Shown: positions 42,770 to 50,993 of the stretch, piece by piece
How the letters are laid out: each line of letters opens with the position of its first letter
Position numbering within the stretch: the first letter of the stretch is position 1
Source: CALXQW01 sp031553045
GTDB taxonomy: Bacteria; Verrucomicrobiota; Verrucomicrobiia; Opitutales; Intestinicryptomonadaceae
Assembly: GCA_031553045.1 (NCBI GenBank)
Contig: JAVBLZ010000009.1
Location: 1-64,000 of the forward strand
Reading direction: 5' to 3'
Length of the DNA: 64,000 nucleotides
Notes under the pieces: generated by a model
Seen by the model: the letters and a program-made list of their open reading frames with translations, nothing else
Told to the model about the DNA's origin: nothing
Databases searched by the model: none
Position numbers and translations under genes: made by a program

Positions 42770-44749
42770 TCACGCGCCGCCGCCTTTCTGCCCGTAGAGC
42801 GCACCCCGCCAAAGTTTTGCATCCTTGTCGTAAACCAGGATGTTCGCCTCTCTGCGGCGGGTTGCATCAAAGACCTTGCAGGCCTCATTGAAAGAAGCCG
42901 GCTTCCCGAGCTCCCGCAACTTAGCGCAAATGTATTCAAAAAGTTTGCTCTTCGAATATTCCTTGTCATGCGGCAAGGGCGGCATGTGTTGAAGATTCAG
43001 GCAATCATACTTGGAGCGGCGTTCGCCCTCAGAATCATCTTTCTGCGGCTGTGTCGTAGTCTGCCAATAAATTTTCCCGTCTTGTGCGTGCGTGAGGAAA
43101 GTCCGCCCCGCCACACCAGACCTGCGGCCGCGTTTTGCGTGAGTAAGCTCAAAGACGTTGTTATCATCGCTATTCTGAACCAATACGGAAACGGCGCGCG
43201 CCCAATTTGTAAGCTCAGACGAACCGATGCCAAGGTACGAAAGGTCGGCGACATTTTTCACGGGCTTGTCTTTGGGCGGCTTGCCCGTGTGGTGCATGAT
43301 AATCAGCCCCATGTTGAATTTCTGAATTACAGGGTTCAGCTGATTACGCAGAAAGCTTGAGCATACAGACTGAAGGCTGATGTCGTCCCCGATGTAGGAA
43401 AGAAGCGGGTCTATGATTACGATGTCGGGAGCATAGCGCGCACAAATCTTTTCCAGAATTTTGATAAACAAAGTTCCGCTGGATTTGTTTTCGGAAATTA
43501 TAAACAAATTCTTCCGCAGTAGCTCCAATTCATCTTGCGAAATATCCATCACATTTAGGATGGATTTTGAAGGCTCAAGCAAATCTAGCCTGTTATTTTC
43601 CGCCTGAATCAGTATGACTTTGCGCGGGATATGCGGGGCAAGTTCAAAGATTGCTCTGCCCGTTGCAAAGTGCAGCGCAACCTGCATTGCGAAAACACTT
43701 TTGCCAATTCCAGACTGCGCAACAATCAGCCAAGAGCCGTCCCTACACAGAAATCTTTTGCCGACGAGAGAGTCCGACATATCGTTGGCGTCTGCGCTTA
43801 TGATGTCGTCAATCCCCATAATATCGAGGGCGAGATTTTCACGCTCATCGAGCCACTTGTCCCAAGATGGGGCGTCGGGATTTACTGCCAACAATGACTG
43901 TTTTGCATTGCCACGAAACGCGCCAGGCATACGCGAAAGTCTGCTTGGATTTTTGCAAGCTCTGTCTACAGGAAAGCCGCGTGATTCCAGAAATTTATGC
44001 AGCTCGGCAACTTTGCGACGGAAGGCGTTTTCATCCTTGCCGGCATCGATTTTGATTATCGCGTGAATCGACTTACCGCCCGAATCCACAAGTGCCACGT
44101 AGGGCAGTTTCAATTCCTTGATTTTCTCAAGCTGCTCATGCTTGGGCAGGATGTCCGCCTCAATCAGGCAATGCCGAAATTCCACAACATCGGAATCTTT
44201 ACAGCCATCTCCAGAGACAGGATTTAAGCGTATCCAAGCTCCTGCATCCTTTTTGTATGTGACTATGGCGCGTGAAATTTCTCCCGCCTGCAGCGCAGTT
44301 GTCATCTCCTCAAAACTTTTACAAACACCTTTGCCGATAGGGATATGCTTGCCGTTTCTAAAGACAGATTCGCTTACGAAATTGATTCTGTCGCCTGATT
44401 TGTAGAGAGCCTTCAGGTATTCAAGAAGTTCAAGATTTGGGGATTTTTCTTGAGGTTTTACCGCTTGGGAAGAAGCATTTTTTGTCGGCACATAGCCGTC
44501 TTCCTTCGCAAACTGCACAAGTGAACCTATGCTAATTGGATTGCCCGAAAAATTGCTAAAAGACTTCCATTTTGCCTCGCAAACACCAGGCTTATACTTT
44601 GCAGATTTTTTGCTCCACTCATCCCAATCCCGCCAATCCGCCCCCGCAGAATGCAATGCCATACCGACTTTCAGCCACGTATCATAATCATCCGCGCGGT
44701 ATGACTGCAGTGACGATAAAAGCCGCAAAGCCCTGTCTCTATCTGTCAT
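42770..44749 (-). CDS. primase-helicase / RepA-like replication protein
   Basis: 659 aa. Residues ~14-75 are a PriCT-type domain (YRADDYDTWLKVGMALHSAG, DWDEWSKKS). The middle carries an archaeo-eukaryotic primase-like region (LIEADILPK, VDSGGKSIHAIIKIDAG). From about residue 343 a RecA-like ATPase: AQSGIGKSVFAMQVALH (Walker A) and a DIVIIDPLLSYIG segment (Walker B). It is the phage replication initiator or helicase-primase. Its start overlaps the upstream gene by 4 nt. Confidence 0.75.
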   Translation of the reverse strand: MTDRDRALRLLSSLQSYRADDYDTWLKVGMALHSAGADWRDWDEWSKKSAKYKPGVCEAKWKSFSNFSGNPISIGSLVQFAKEDGYVPTKNASSQAVKPQEKSPNLELLEYLKALYKSGDRINFVSESVFRNGKHIPIGKGVCKSFEEMTTALQAGEISRAIVTYKKDAGAWIRLNPVSGDGCKDSDVVEFRHCLIEADILPKHEQLEKIKELKLPYVALVDSGGKSIHAIIKIDAGKDENAFRRKVAELHKFLESRGFPVDRACKNPSRLSRMPGAFRGNAKQSLLAVNPDAPSWDKWLDERENLALDIMGIDDIISADANDMSDSLVGKRFLCRDGSWLIVAQSGIGKSVFAMQVALHFATGRAIFELAPHIPRKVILIQAENNRLDLLEPSKSILNVMDISQDELELLRKNLFIISENKSSGTLFIKILEKICARYAPDIVIIDPLLSYIGDDISLQSVCSSFLRNQLNPVIQKFNMGLIIMHHTGKPPKDKPVKNVADLSYLGIGSSELTNWARAVSVLVQNSDDNNVFELTHAKRGRRSGVAGRTFLTHAQDGKIYWQTTTQPQKDDSEGERRSKYDCLNLQHMPPLPHDKEYSKSKLFEYICAKLRELGKPASFNEACKVFDATRRREANILVYDKDAKLWRGALYGQKGGGA

Positions 44750-45195
44750 GGCAAGACTCCTTTTTGATTTTCCAAATCGCCAAGGCGTCTTACGACTGAC
44801 CGCAAGTTGTTGTTTACTCTTTTAAACGGCAAAAATCCACGTGCGCTTTTTCCTATTGGCGGAGCAAGAATTACTGGATGCTTAGGTCTACTACATTGCG
44901 AACGTTCAAACTTTAAAATTTCCGAAAGCATTACGCAGTGAGGTCTGCGCGGGCGATGGTTTTTTGACAACACAAGAGGTATATTGTAATGTGAAACAAT
45001 CTCTCTTGCGTGAACCGATGAGCAATTCCAGCGCAAGGCCAAATCATCCATCTTGAAAACTTGCCGTGAAATTTTGTCGTCCAATTTATCCGACACATTC
45101 CGTAAAACTTCGCCGCTTAAACGCACGGCACCCACAAGGGATTTTATCTCTTCTTCAATGCTTTCTATTTTTCTCAAAACCGTATTTTCGTTCAT
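44746..45195 (-). CDS. coiled-coil DNA-binding phage protein
   Basis: 149 aa. A coiled-coil start (LRKIESIEEEIKSLVGAV) and a winged-helix-like middle (LALRWNCSSVHAREIVSHYN), similar to excisionase-type or MerR-like domains. It leads the block upstream of the primase gene and could be an early regulator or excisionase. TTTTGACA element 13 nt upstream. Confidence 0.55.
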   Translation of the reverse strand: MNENTVLRKIESIEEEIKSLVGAVRLSGEVLRNVSDKLDDKISRQVFKMDDLALRWNCSSVHAREIVSHYNIPLVLSKNHRPRRPHCVMLSEILKFERSQCSRPKHPVILAPPIGKSARGFLPFKRVNNNLRSVVRRLGDLENQKGVLP

Positions 45196-45380
45196 AAAAC
45201 ACGAGCCTTGTCAAAAATACTCACCGTGAAATTCGCTTATTATCACGCTTTCACGAGCCTCCTTTCGTAATGTATGATAAAGAATGTCCTAAAGAATGAC
45301 AATTCCAAAAAGTATTAAATATCAAAATATATCCATAATAATCTTGAATATTTTGACAAATTTTTATAGAATTAAGACCT
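45196..45380. other. intergenic region between divergent early gene and integrase
   Basis: 185 nt, AT-rich, holding the start-proximal TGTCAAAA element of the 44746 gene, a TAAAGAATG direct repeat (near 45280-45300) and a second TTTTGACA on the integrase side at about 45353-45360, 22 nt before that start. It probably holds divergent promoters and integrase or excisionase binding sites. Confidence 0.4.
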
Positions 45381-46547
45381 ATGAGCAGAACACCTAAAGT
45401 AAGGAAATTGTATAATCCAAAACGCAGTTCTCCATTCCAAGTTTCTTGGAGGATAGACGCAAAACAGTATTCGCGTTTTTTTAAAACCGAAGCGGATCAG
45501 GAGGAATTTGCGTCGCAGATGTCTCCTTATTTCGACAATGACAAAATAGAAATCTTGAAGCTCGATACATCGGCTATTGGCGACATAATTTCAATAAATC
45601 GAAAGCGCGGAGAAGTCTCATTCATGGAGATGTGGAAGTTTTATGAGAAACACCACAAAGCACGTGAAGTCTTGACTCTGTGGCAAGCCGCAGACGTCTA
45701 TATTCGAACTCTAAAACAGCAAGATTTGGATAAAGGCTACATCAATCACGCAAGGAATATTATGGAAAAACTTTGCGAAAGCTTGGGCGATACTCTGATT
45801 GAAGAAATCAGGCGTGAAACCTTGGAATATTGGCTTTCACAATTGCCATACAGCCCCGTGACCAAAAAGAATTATCGCTCCACAATACGTGCCGCATGGA
45901 CATTTTTTGAACGTAGCGATTGGATAGAAAAGAACGTGGCAATTGCCCTTAAATGCCCAAAAATTGTTCGTGAAGAAATTGGAATTTTAAGCGTCGCCGA
46001 AGTCGAACAGCTATTTAGGGCGAACGAAAAAGCTGATAGGGAAATTTGCGGACTCTTGGCTTTAGGTTTGTTCGCAGGCATGAGAAGTTCTGCGATTCCG
46101 AGAGTAGAATTTGACGAGATAAATTTCCAGACACGCGGCATATTGACACCCGCTTCAAAAACAAAAAAATCCCGCCGTGATTACATCGAAAAATTACCGG
46201 ATAACTTATGGGCATGGCTAGAGCAAACTCCTAAAAAAGCCTTCGGTTGGCGCGATAGAAAATTCAAAAAGCGCAAAGAGTCCGCATTTCGTAGAGCTGG
46301 ACTTCTTGTTTCCGCAACCGATGCAAAACATCTCGCCAAGAAGGGCGTAAGGGTACAGGTTAAATTCCCGCCCCACAACGCGATGCGCCACAGCTTCGCT
46401 TCATACCACGTCGCATGGAAACGCGACTTCCAAAACACTGCCCTAATCATGAGCCACAGACATACAAACATCCTCTTCGACCACTACAGAGGCATAGCCA
46501 CCCAAGAAAACGCCGAAAAATATTTCAACATATATCCGTCAAAATAA
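45381..46547 (+). CDS. tyrosine recombinase (prophage integrase)
   Basis: 388 aa. The catalytic residues are visible: Arg235 in FAGMRSSAI, Lys near 260 (SKTKKS), His332-x3-Arg336 (PHNAMRHSF), His359 in SHRHTN, and Tyr369 in DHYRG. The N-terminus carries the usual SAM-like DNA-binding domain. It stands at the right end of the prophage and would integrate it, probably near the tRNA-Ser. No core attachment repeat was found. Confidence 0.9.
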   Translation: MSRTPKVRKLYNPKRSSPFQVSWRIDAKQYSRFFKTEADQEEFASQMSPYFDNDKIEILKLDTSAIGDIISINRKRGEVSFMEMWKFYEKHHKAREVLTLWQAADVYIRTLKQQDLDKGYINHARNIMEKLCESLGDTLIEEIRRETLEYWLSQLPYSPVTKKNYRSTIRAAWTFFERSDWIEKNVAIALKCPKIVREEIGILSVAEVEQLFRANEKADREICGLLALGLFAGMRSSAIPRVEFDEINFQTRGILTPASKTKKSRRDYIEKLPDNLWAWLEQTPKKAFGWRDRKFKKRKESAFRRAGLLVSATDAKHLAKKGVRVQVKFPPHNAMRHSFASYHVAWKRDFQNTALIMSHRHTNILFDHYRGIATQENAEKYFNIYPSK

Positions 46548-46610
46548 ACTTTTTAAAAGTTCCACGGGTTGAAGCAAAATATCGCAATTAATCAATTTCC
46601 ATAAAACAAC

Positions 46611-46643
46611 AAAGCCTCGGAAATCATATTTTTCGAGGCTTTT
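46611..46643 (+). terminator. terminator after the integrase
   Basis: AAAGCCTCG / CGAGGCTTT hairpin (46611-46619 and 46634-46642) followed by T-rich sequence. Confidence 0.6.
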
Positions 46644-46769
46644 ATTGTGTTTTTGATGAGCCTAACAAACCTGTCCTGAGTCCTAAATGTCCAAGACAAA
46701 GTTTATGCTATTTTGCGGCACTATGTATATCGTGTCTCTGAAAACCCTGTATTCATGCGGTTTTACAAA

Positions 46770-46827
46770 AAAACGTTTATTTTTAGAAGTTTTTGCAGAT
46801 TCGCAACTTACTAAAAATAAACGTTTT
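46770..46827 (-). terminator. 17-bp inverted repeat downstream of tRNA-Ser
   Basis: AAAACGTTTATTTTTAG at 46770-46786 and its exact complement at 46811-46827, loop 24 nt. On the minus strand it lies 16 nt after the tRNA and is followed by a T-run, so it probably terminates the tRNA transcript. The unusual length makes an attachment or integration role possible too. Confidence 0.5.
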
Positions 46828-46843
46828 AAAACTGAAAAATTAC

Positions 46844-46931
46844 GGAGAGGGAGGGATTCGAACCCTCGGTACCCTTTTGGAGCACATACGATTTCCAGTC
46901 GTACCCGTTCGGCCAACTCCGGCACCTCTCC
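46844..46931 (-). tRNA. tRNA-Ser(GGA)
   Basis: An 88-nt class II tRNA with long variable arm: acceptor GGAGAGG, D arm with GG, anticodon loop CTGGAAA (GGA), T loop TTCGAAT. CCA is not encoded. The integrase points toward its 3' end, a common prophage arrangement. Confidence 0.95.
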
Positions 46932-46963
46932 TAATTTGATAAACGATTTGTTTAAAGCCCGTG

Positions 46964-46991
46964 AAGCTAAACTTTTCAATCTGTCAGTCAA
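46964..46991 (-). promoter_or_regulatory. tRNA-Ser promoter
   Basis: TTGACT at 46991-46986, a 16-nt spacer, TAGCTT at 46969-46964. The same spacing and TTGACTGAC, TTGAAAAG, TAGC pattern recurs at 47755-47782. Confidence 0.5.
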
Positions 46992-47113
46992 TACTTTTGT
47001 TGGGTTTAATTTTTTACACCAACAAACACAACTTGGCGATATATGTTGCGATGATTGGCAATATTTCAAATTGTTCGTCATAGGCGCATATTGACGAGAA
47101 GTGAATGCTGCAA

Positions 47114-47698
47114 TCACCTATACGCCCTAAGCAATTCTATGGCTTTTTTATCACCTTTTTCTTTTGCGATATTAAGATAGCTTATCGCCATTTTATCGTC
47201 GGATTTAGATGCAGCTTCAACGCCCAACAATCTGTAATACCGCCCCGAACTATAAAAAATGGCGGCATAGATTAAAACAATAACAAAGCAAAACGCCGTT
47301 AATCGCAGATAAAACCTTTTGAAACTTATTTTGCTTGGAGGAATGGGGCGCTCATTTCCTTTTTTTGCGACTTCATTTTTGTATATTATCCAAGAACCCA
47401 GTATCCCAAGTAAATTTGCGGAATATAAAGATGATACCATATATACATCGCTATATTTGGCGGGAAGTTCTAGGAACGCCCAAGATATTATAGCCAACAA
47501 AATTAACCCCCATACGAGTGAATATGATTTAATGGCTGTAGATTTATTGTAATAAGCGTATTTGAAGTTTGGTCTAAATCCGAAACATGCAACGAATACA
47601 GAATCCGCCCTGGGGTCGTATTTCAACGGCGTTAAAAACCCGATTATACCGCCCACCATTATTGCGACACTAATATACATTTTAATTGTTTCCAGCAT
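47114..47698 (-). CDS. four-TM membrane protein of unknown function
   Basis: 194 aa, with four membrane segments (SVAIMVGGIIGFL, VWGLILLAIISWAF, LLGILGSWIIY, TAFCFVIVLIYAAIF) and a short C-terminal AIELLRAYR helix that looks like the end of a SEL1/TPR unit (MAISYLNIAKEKGDKKA). It follows the tRNA-type promoter at 47755-47782. No family recognised. Confidence 0.6.
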   Translation of the reverse strand: MLETIKMYISVAIMVGGIIGFLTPLKYDPRADSVFVACFGFRPNFKYAYYNKSTAIKSYSLVWGLILLAIISWAFLELPAKYSDVYMVSSLYSANLLGILGSWIIYKNEVAKKGNERPIPPSKISFKRFYLRLTAFCFVIVLIYAAIFYSSGRYYRLLGVEAASKSDDKMAISYLNIAKEKGDKKAIELLRAYR

Positions 47699-48022
47699 GA
47701 AACCAATAAATAAAAGGATAGATTTAAAGTGAATAAACTATTTATTCAGAACCTGTAGGCTAGGCTTTTCAAAGCGTCAGTCAAGATTTTAGACCCATTG
47801 TCATATATTCTGACGCCTTTGAAAAATGCCAAGATGTTTCTAAAAAATCTCATGCGTTCAGAATTAATCACATGCCTTTGGGAAAATACACCGCATCCGT
47901 AGTCGGAAATTTTGAATCCAGTGCCCATTCTTAGCGGCGCAGTTTTACTAGTTTAAATGTCTGAATTTTAAAGACAGCTCTAGATATTCATTCTGCCTAA
48001 AGGATTGACATGACTTTTATTT
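47699..48022. other. intergenic region upstream of lplT
   Basis: 324 nt with the promoter above and no convincing gene. A 60-codon minus-strand frame at 47746-47928 has no signal, RBS or domain and overlaps the promoter, so I leave it out. TTGACA lies 12 nt before the lplT start. Confidence 0.4.
47755..47782 (-). promoter_or_regulatory. promoter of the 47114-47698 gene
   Basis: TTGACT at 47782-47777, 16-nt spacer, TAGCCT at 47760-47755; it shares TTGACTGAC and TTGAAAAG with the tRNA-Ser promoter. Confidence 0.5.
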
Positions 48023-49339
48023 ATGAAATCATCCCTCACTTCATATATGAAAAAGGGTTTTTATTGGATAATTTCTGCGCAGTTTTTCAGCTCTATGGCT
48101 GATAACGCCTTACTCATTGTGGCGATAAAATTGCTTGTGGAAATTTCCGCCCCAGCTTGGGCAACTCCCTTGCTGAAATTCGTATTTGCGATTTCTTATG
48201 TGGTGTTTGCGGCATTTGTGGCTGCGTTTGCAGATTCCCACCCAAAAGGGCGTGTAATGCTTGCTACAAATCTGATAAAAATTTCAGGCCTCTTTTTGAT
48301 GATATTTTGGGTGCATCCTCTGCTTGCTTATGCGGTTGTGGGCTTTGGCGCTGCTGCGTATTCGCCCGCAAAATATGGCATACTTACTGAGCTGTTGCCT
48401 GCGGAAAAATTGGTCGCCGCCAATGGCTGGATAGAGGGTACTACTGTCATTTCCATAATACTTGGGGTTGGGATGGGTGGATTTTTTGTGTCTCCATATA
48501 TGGAAGGCGTACTTACAAGCATGTATTTGCCGTTTTCCGAAACTCCAGCGCAGACGGCACTCTGGCCCATACTTATATTTTATATTGCGGCGGCGGTCTG
48601 TAATATTGCTATCCCTTCAACTGGTGTGCATTATCCAAAATCAAGCTGGCATCCTTGGGACATTCTTTGCTCTTTCGGCAAAAATGTGGACGTCTTGTGG
48701 CGTGATAAGCTCGGGCAGATAACGCTTGCCGTAACTACGCTTTTTTGGGGTGCCGGGGCGACATTGCAGTTTCTCGTATTAAAATGGACGGGTCATGTTT
48801 TGGGGTTGAATTTGTCTGAAGCAAGCGGCTTGCAAGTTGTTTTTGCGCTAGGTATAACTTTGGGGGCGATATGTGCTGGGGCGTTTGTTCCGCTAAAGAA
48901 AAGTTTGAGCATTCTTTGGGTCGGTATTGTAATGGGTGTCGCAGTCATGGGGCTTGCCTTGTACAGCAAAGATATGTTTCCGGAAATTGACATTTTTGGC
49001 ATCAAGCTTTATCTGCTTGCCGCTTGTTCATTTTTAGTTGTTTTGGGTACGCTTGCCGGTTTTTTTGTCGTTCCGATGAATGCGCTTTTGCAACACAGAG
49101 GCCATGTTAGGCTCACTGCGGGGCAATCCATAGCGGTTCAGAATTTCAATGAAAATATAGGCATACTTGTAATGTTGGCGATGTATGCTATATTGATAAA
49201 ATCGGGGTTTTCGACTAGGGCAACCATGATGATTTTTGGCGCATTTGTGGCTTCAAGCATAGCTTTAGTATGGTTTTGGTGCAAATACAATATGCGTCGA
49301 TATGATTGCGCCAAACTTATCGGCGAAGAAAAAGAATAA
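48023..49339 (+). CDS. lplT: lysophospholipid transporter LplT
   Basis: 438 aa with 12 predicted membrane segments. The start (MKKGFYWIISAQFFSSMADNAL), GFGAAAYSPAKYGILTELLP and GFFVVPMNALLQHRG match LplT, which flips lysophospholipids across the inner membrane for reacylation. In enterobacteria lplT is next to aas; here that partner is absent from the window, so reacylation must use another gene. A weak TTGACA-type signal lies just upstream. A hairpin follows the stop. Confidence 0.9.
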   Translation: MKSSLTSYMKKGFYWIISAQFFSSMADNALLIVAIKLLVEISAPAWATPLLKFVFAISYVVFAAFVAAFADSHPKGRVMLATNLIKISGLFLMIFWVHPLLAYAVVGFGAAAYSPAKYGILTELLPAEKLVAANGWIEGTTVISIILGVGMGGFFVSPYMEGVLTSMYLPFSETPAQTALWPILIFYIAAAVCNIAIPSTGVHYPKSSWHPWDILCSFGKNVDVLWRDKLGQITLAVTTLFWGAGATLQFLVLKWTGHVLGLNLSEASGLQVVFALGITLGAICAGAFVPLKKSLSILWVGIVMGVAVMGLALYSKDMFPEIDIFGIKLYLLAACSFLVVLGTLAGFFVVPMNALLQHRGHVRLTAGQSIAVQNFNENIGILVMLAMYAILIKSGFSTRATMMIFGAFVASSIALVWFWCKYNMRRYDCAKLIGEEKE

Positions 49340-49340
49340 T

Positions 49341-49366
49341 CCCCATTATTCTTACATTAAATGGGG
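49341..49366. terminator. bidirectional terminator between lplT and lspA
   Basis: CCCCATT / AATGGGG hairpin (49341-49347 and 49360-49366) followed by T-rich sequence on the plus strand. It lies between convergent genes. Confidence 0.5.
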
Positions 49367-49370
49367 TACT

Positions 49371-49925
49371 TTATTTGCTCTTTTTGACGTCGAGAAATAA
49401 ACTAAATATGATATATAGCGAAACCCCTATGAATATTGCGGAGTCTGCAATATTGAATGCCGGCCAGCGATAATTTACCACGGGTATGTGTACATCTAAA
49501 AAATCTATGACATGGCCATAATAAACCCTGTCTATCAGATTGCCAATCACACCGCCTGCAAATACGCCCATTGCTATTTGAACTATGCGGTGGTCTGCGC
49601 CTAAGTGTTTCCTGAACAGCCACATTCCTGCAAGGGCTATGACTGCGATACTTGTAAGGAAATATGTTTGCCCTGAAAGCATACCCCAAGCAGCCCCCTC
49701 ATTTGCAATGTGCACCAAATAAAAATAACCGTTTATCACGGGTATTGGCTCATGCGCCGAGCCAAAAAAGTAAGTTGGCTCATCTTTTGCCCAGTATATG
49801 TGCTTTACTACCAAATGCTTGCTTGCCTGGTCTAGAAATATTACAAGCGTTAAAAAAAATAAAACAAGCAAAGGAGTTATGTAGCCTTTGCCTGTTTTTT
49901 TGGAATGTTTGGGTTTGGATTTCAA
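49371..49925 (-). CDS. lspA: lipoprotein signal peptidase
   Basis: 184 aa from a TTG at 49925, which starts 19 nt after the DksA-like gene; the alternative ATG at 50000 would overlap that gene by 56 nt. The two catalytic aspartates are in GNLIDR and FNIADS, with VIDFLD between, and four membrane segments are visible. It cleaves lipoprotein signal peptides at the inner membrane. The dksA-lspA-ileS neighbourhood is conserved. Confidence 0.9.
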   Translation of the reverse strand: MKSKPKHSKKTGKGYITPLLVLFFLTLVIFLDQASKHLVVKHIYWAKDEPTYFFGSAHEPIPVINGYFYLVHIANEGAAWGMLSGQTYFLTSIAVIALAGMWLFRKHLGADHRIVQIAMGVFAGGVIGNLIDRVYYGHVIDFLDVHIPVVNYRWPAFNIADSAIFIGVSLYIIFSLFLDVKKSK

Positions 49926-49944
49926 AATATATATAGCAAAATTA

Positions 49945-50982
49945 CTATCTATCCATAATGCGCTCTTCTTCTTCGGCGGGCTGCATTGAAAGGTCTGCAT
50001 TGGAAGCTTCGGCCATAGCCGTACGTGCCGCCAGCTTTTGCTTGCGCTTTTCAGCCTCCATCAATTCTTGCCCCTCCTTAGAGTAACGGGTGAATGGGAT
50101 TGCAAGCAAACGTTGCTCAGGGATAGGCTTTTTTGTGATTTCGCATATTCCGTAAGAACCTTGCTTCATGCGTTCAACGGCAGCGTCAATTTCCGCCAAA
50201 GTTTCCTTTTCGTCGGATAAGATTGTGAAAGCCAAATCTCTTTCAAAGCTTTCGCTGCCGGCGTCTCCAAGGTGTTGGCCGTGTGCGCTCATATCGCTGG
50301 TAGAATCATCGTTGCGCTTGAGCACGTCTTCAGAAAGTTCAGATATGCCTTTTGAATATTTTGCCCTTATTTCCATCAGAAGCTTGTAGTACTGCTTCCA
50401 TTTTTTTGGAACATCTTTTTCCTCATATTTTTCACGAGTTTGTTGGGTGGGATTGAAGCCAAGTATGTCCAAAATATTTGCAGCCCCGAAAGATTTCTTG
50501 GGTGCGCTGGGCAATTTTTGCGGCACGGTCTTTTTAACAGGTGCGGCAACCTTGCTTGCAGGGCTTGGCAAGAGTGTGTCAGATTTTTCTTTTACGCCTC
50601 CCTTGCGCTTGCTCAAGAAGTCTTCAAGCTCTGCCCAAGAAAAATATACGCTTGCCGATTGTCTTGTTGCTAAAGGCTTAGAGATTGTCTCTATATCCAG
50701 AATTTCCTGTGTCTTTTTTTCCAGATAGGGACGTATGGTCTTGCTTGAATTGCTTTTTGCGGCCTTTGATGGGCTGAGGAAGGGGGTTAAAACTTTTTGT
50801 CCCGAACTTTTGAGGGCGGGAGTGCTTTTCTCATTCCTAGACTGTGCCTTTGCGGGCGCTTTTTTCGAGGAACTTGCTTTGGGGGCAACCTTGACCGGCA
50901 TTTTTACGGTCTTGGCTTTTACGGTCTTTGATATTTTGACCGTCTTTTTTTGTATTGGCTTAGATTTCTTTTTTGAGCTCAT
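49945..50982 (-). CDS. DksA/TraR-like protein with lost zinc cysteines
   Basis: 345 aa. The last ~160 residues follow the DksA plan (LAEIDAAVERMKQGSYGICEITKKPIPEQRL), but only one of the four zinc-finger cysteines remains (GIC); the second pair is replaced by TRYSKEGQE. A zinc-free finger is known in other DksA-like proteins. The first ~170 residues are a Lys/Ala/Pro-rich linker, absent from normal DksA. It may bind RNA polymerase or DNA; it is cotranscribed with ileS and lspA. Strong Shine-Dalgarno (AAAAGGAT). Confidence 0.7.
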   Translation of the reverse strand: MSSKKKSKPIQKKTVKISKTVKAKTVKMPVKVAPKASSSKKAPAKAQSRNEKSTPALKSSGQKVLTPFLSPSKAAKSNSSKTIRPYLEKKTQEILDIETISKPLATRQSASVYFSWAELEDFLSKRKGGVKEKSDTLLPSPASKVAAPVKKTVPQKLPSAPKKSFGAANILDILGFNPTQQTREKYEEKDVPKKWKQYYKLLMEIRAKYSKGISELSEDVLKRNDDSTSDMSAHGQHLGDAGSESFERDLAFTILSDEKETLAEIDAAVERMKQGSYGICEITKKPIPEQRLLAIPFTRYSKEGQELMEAEKRKQKLAARTAMAEASNADLSMQPAEEEERIMDR

Positions 50983-50993
50983 ATAAAATCCTT

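Larger units (their letters stand above)
14900..46547. mobile_element. prophage, siphovirus type
   Basis: The boundaries are approximate: the left is set by the last phage gene, the right by the integrase. The gene content is that of a lambda/HK97-like siphovirus: primase-helicase, terminase, portal, S49 protease, scaffold, capsid, head-tail and tail genes, short tape measure, fibres, holin. Almost all these genes read leftward; the integrase and cargo genes read rightward. No endolysin, no CI-like repressor and no attachment-site repeat were recognised. The octamer TTTTGACA marks 12 gene starts and is not seen at the same spacing outside. Confidence 0.85.

Noticed and set aside
45353..45360. 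TTTTGACA before the integrase as a thirteenth member of the 13-14 nt set
   Set aside because: It lies 22 nt from the start, so it does not fit the spacing and may be a promoter element.
14900..46931. tRNA-Ser 3' end as the prophage attachment core
   Set aside because: I looked for a copy of GGAGAGGGAGGGATTCGAAC near the left end and found none, so the integration site is unresolved.
46683..47117. Two overlapping open frames, one per strand, around tRNA-Ser
   Set aside because: They run through the tRNA and its terminator and have no RBS or domain, so they are shadow frames.
47746..47928. 60-aa minus-strand frame
   Set aside because: No RBS, no domain, and it overlaps a promoter.
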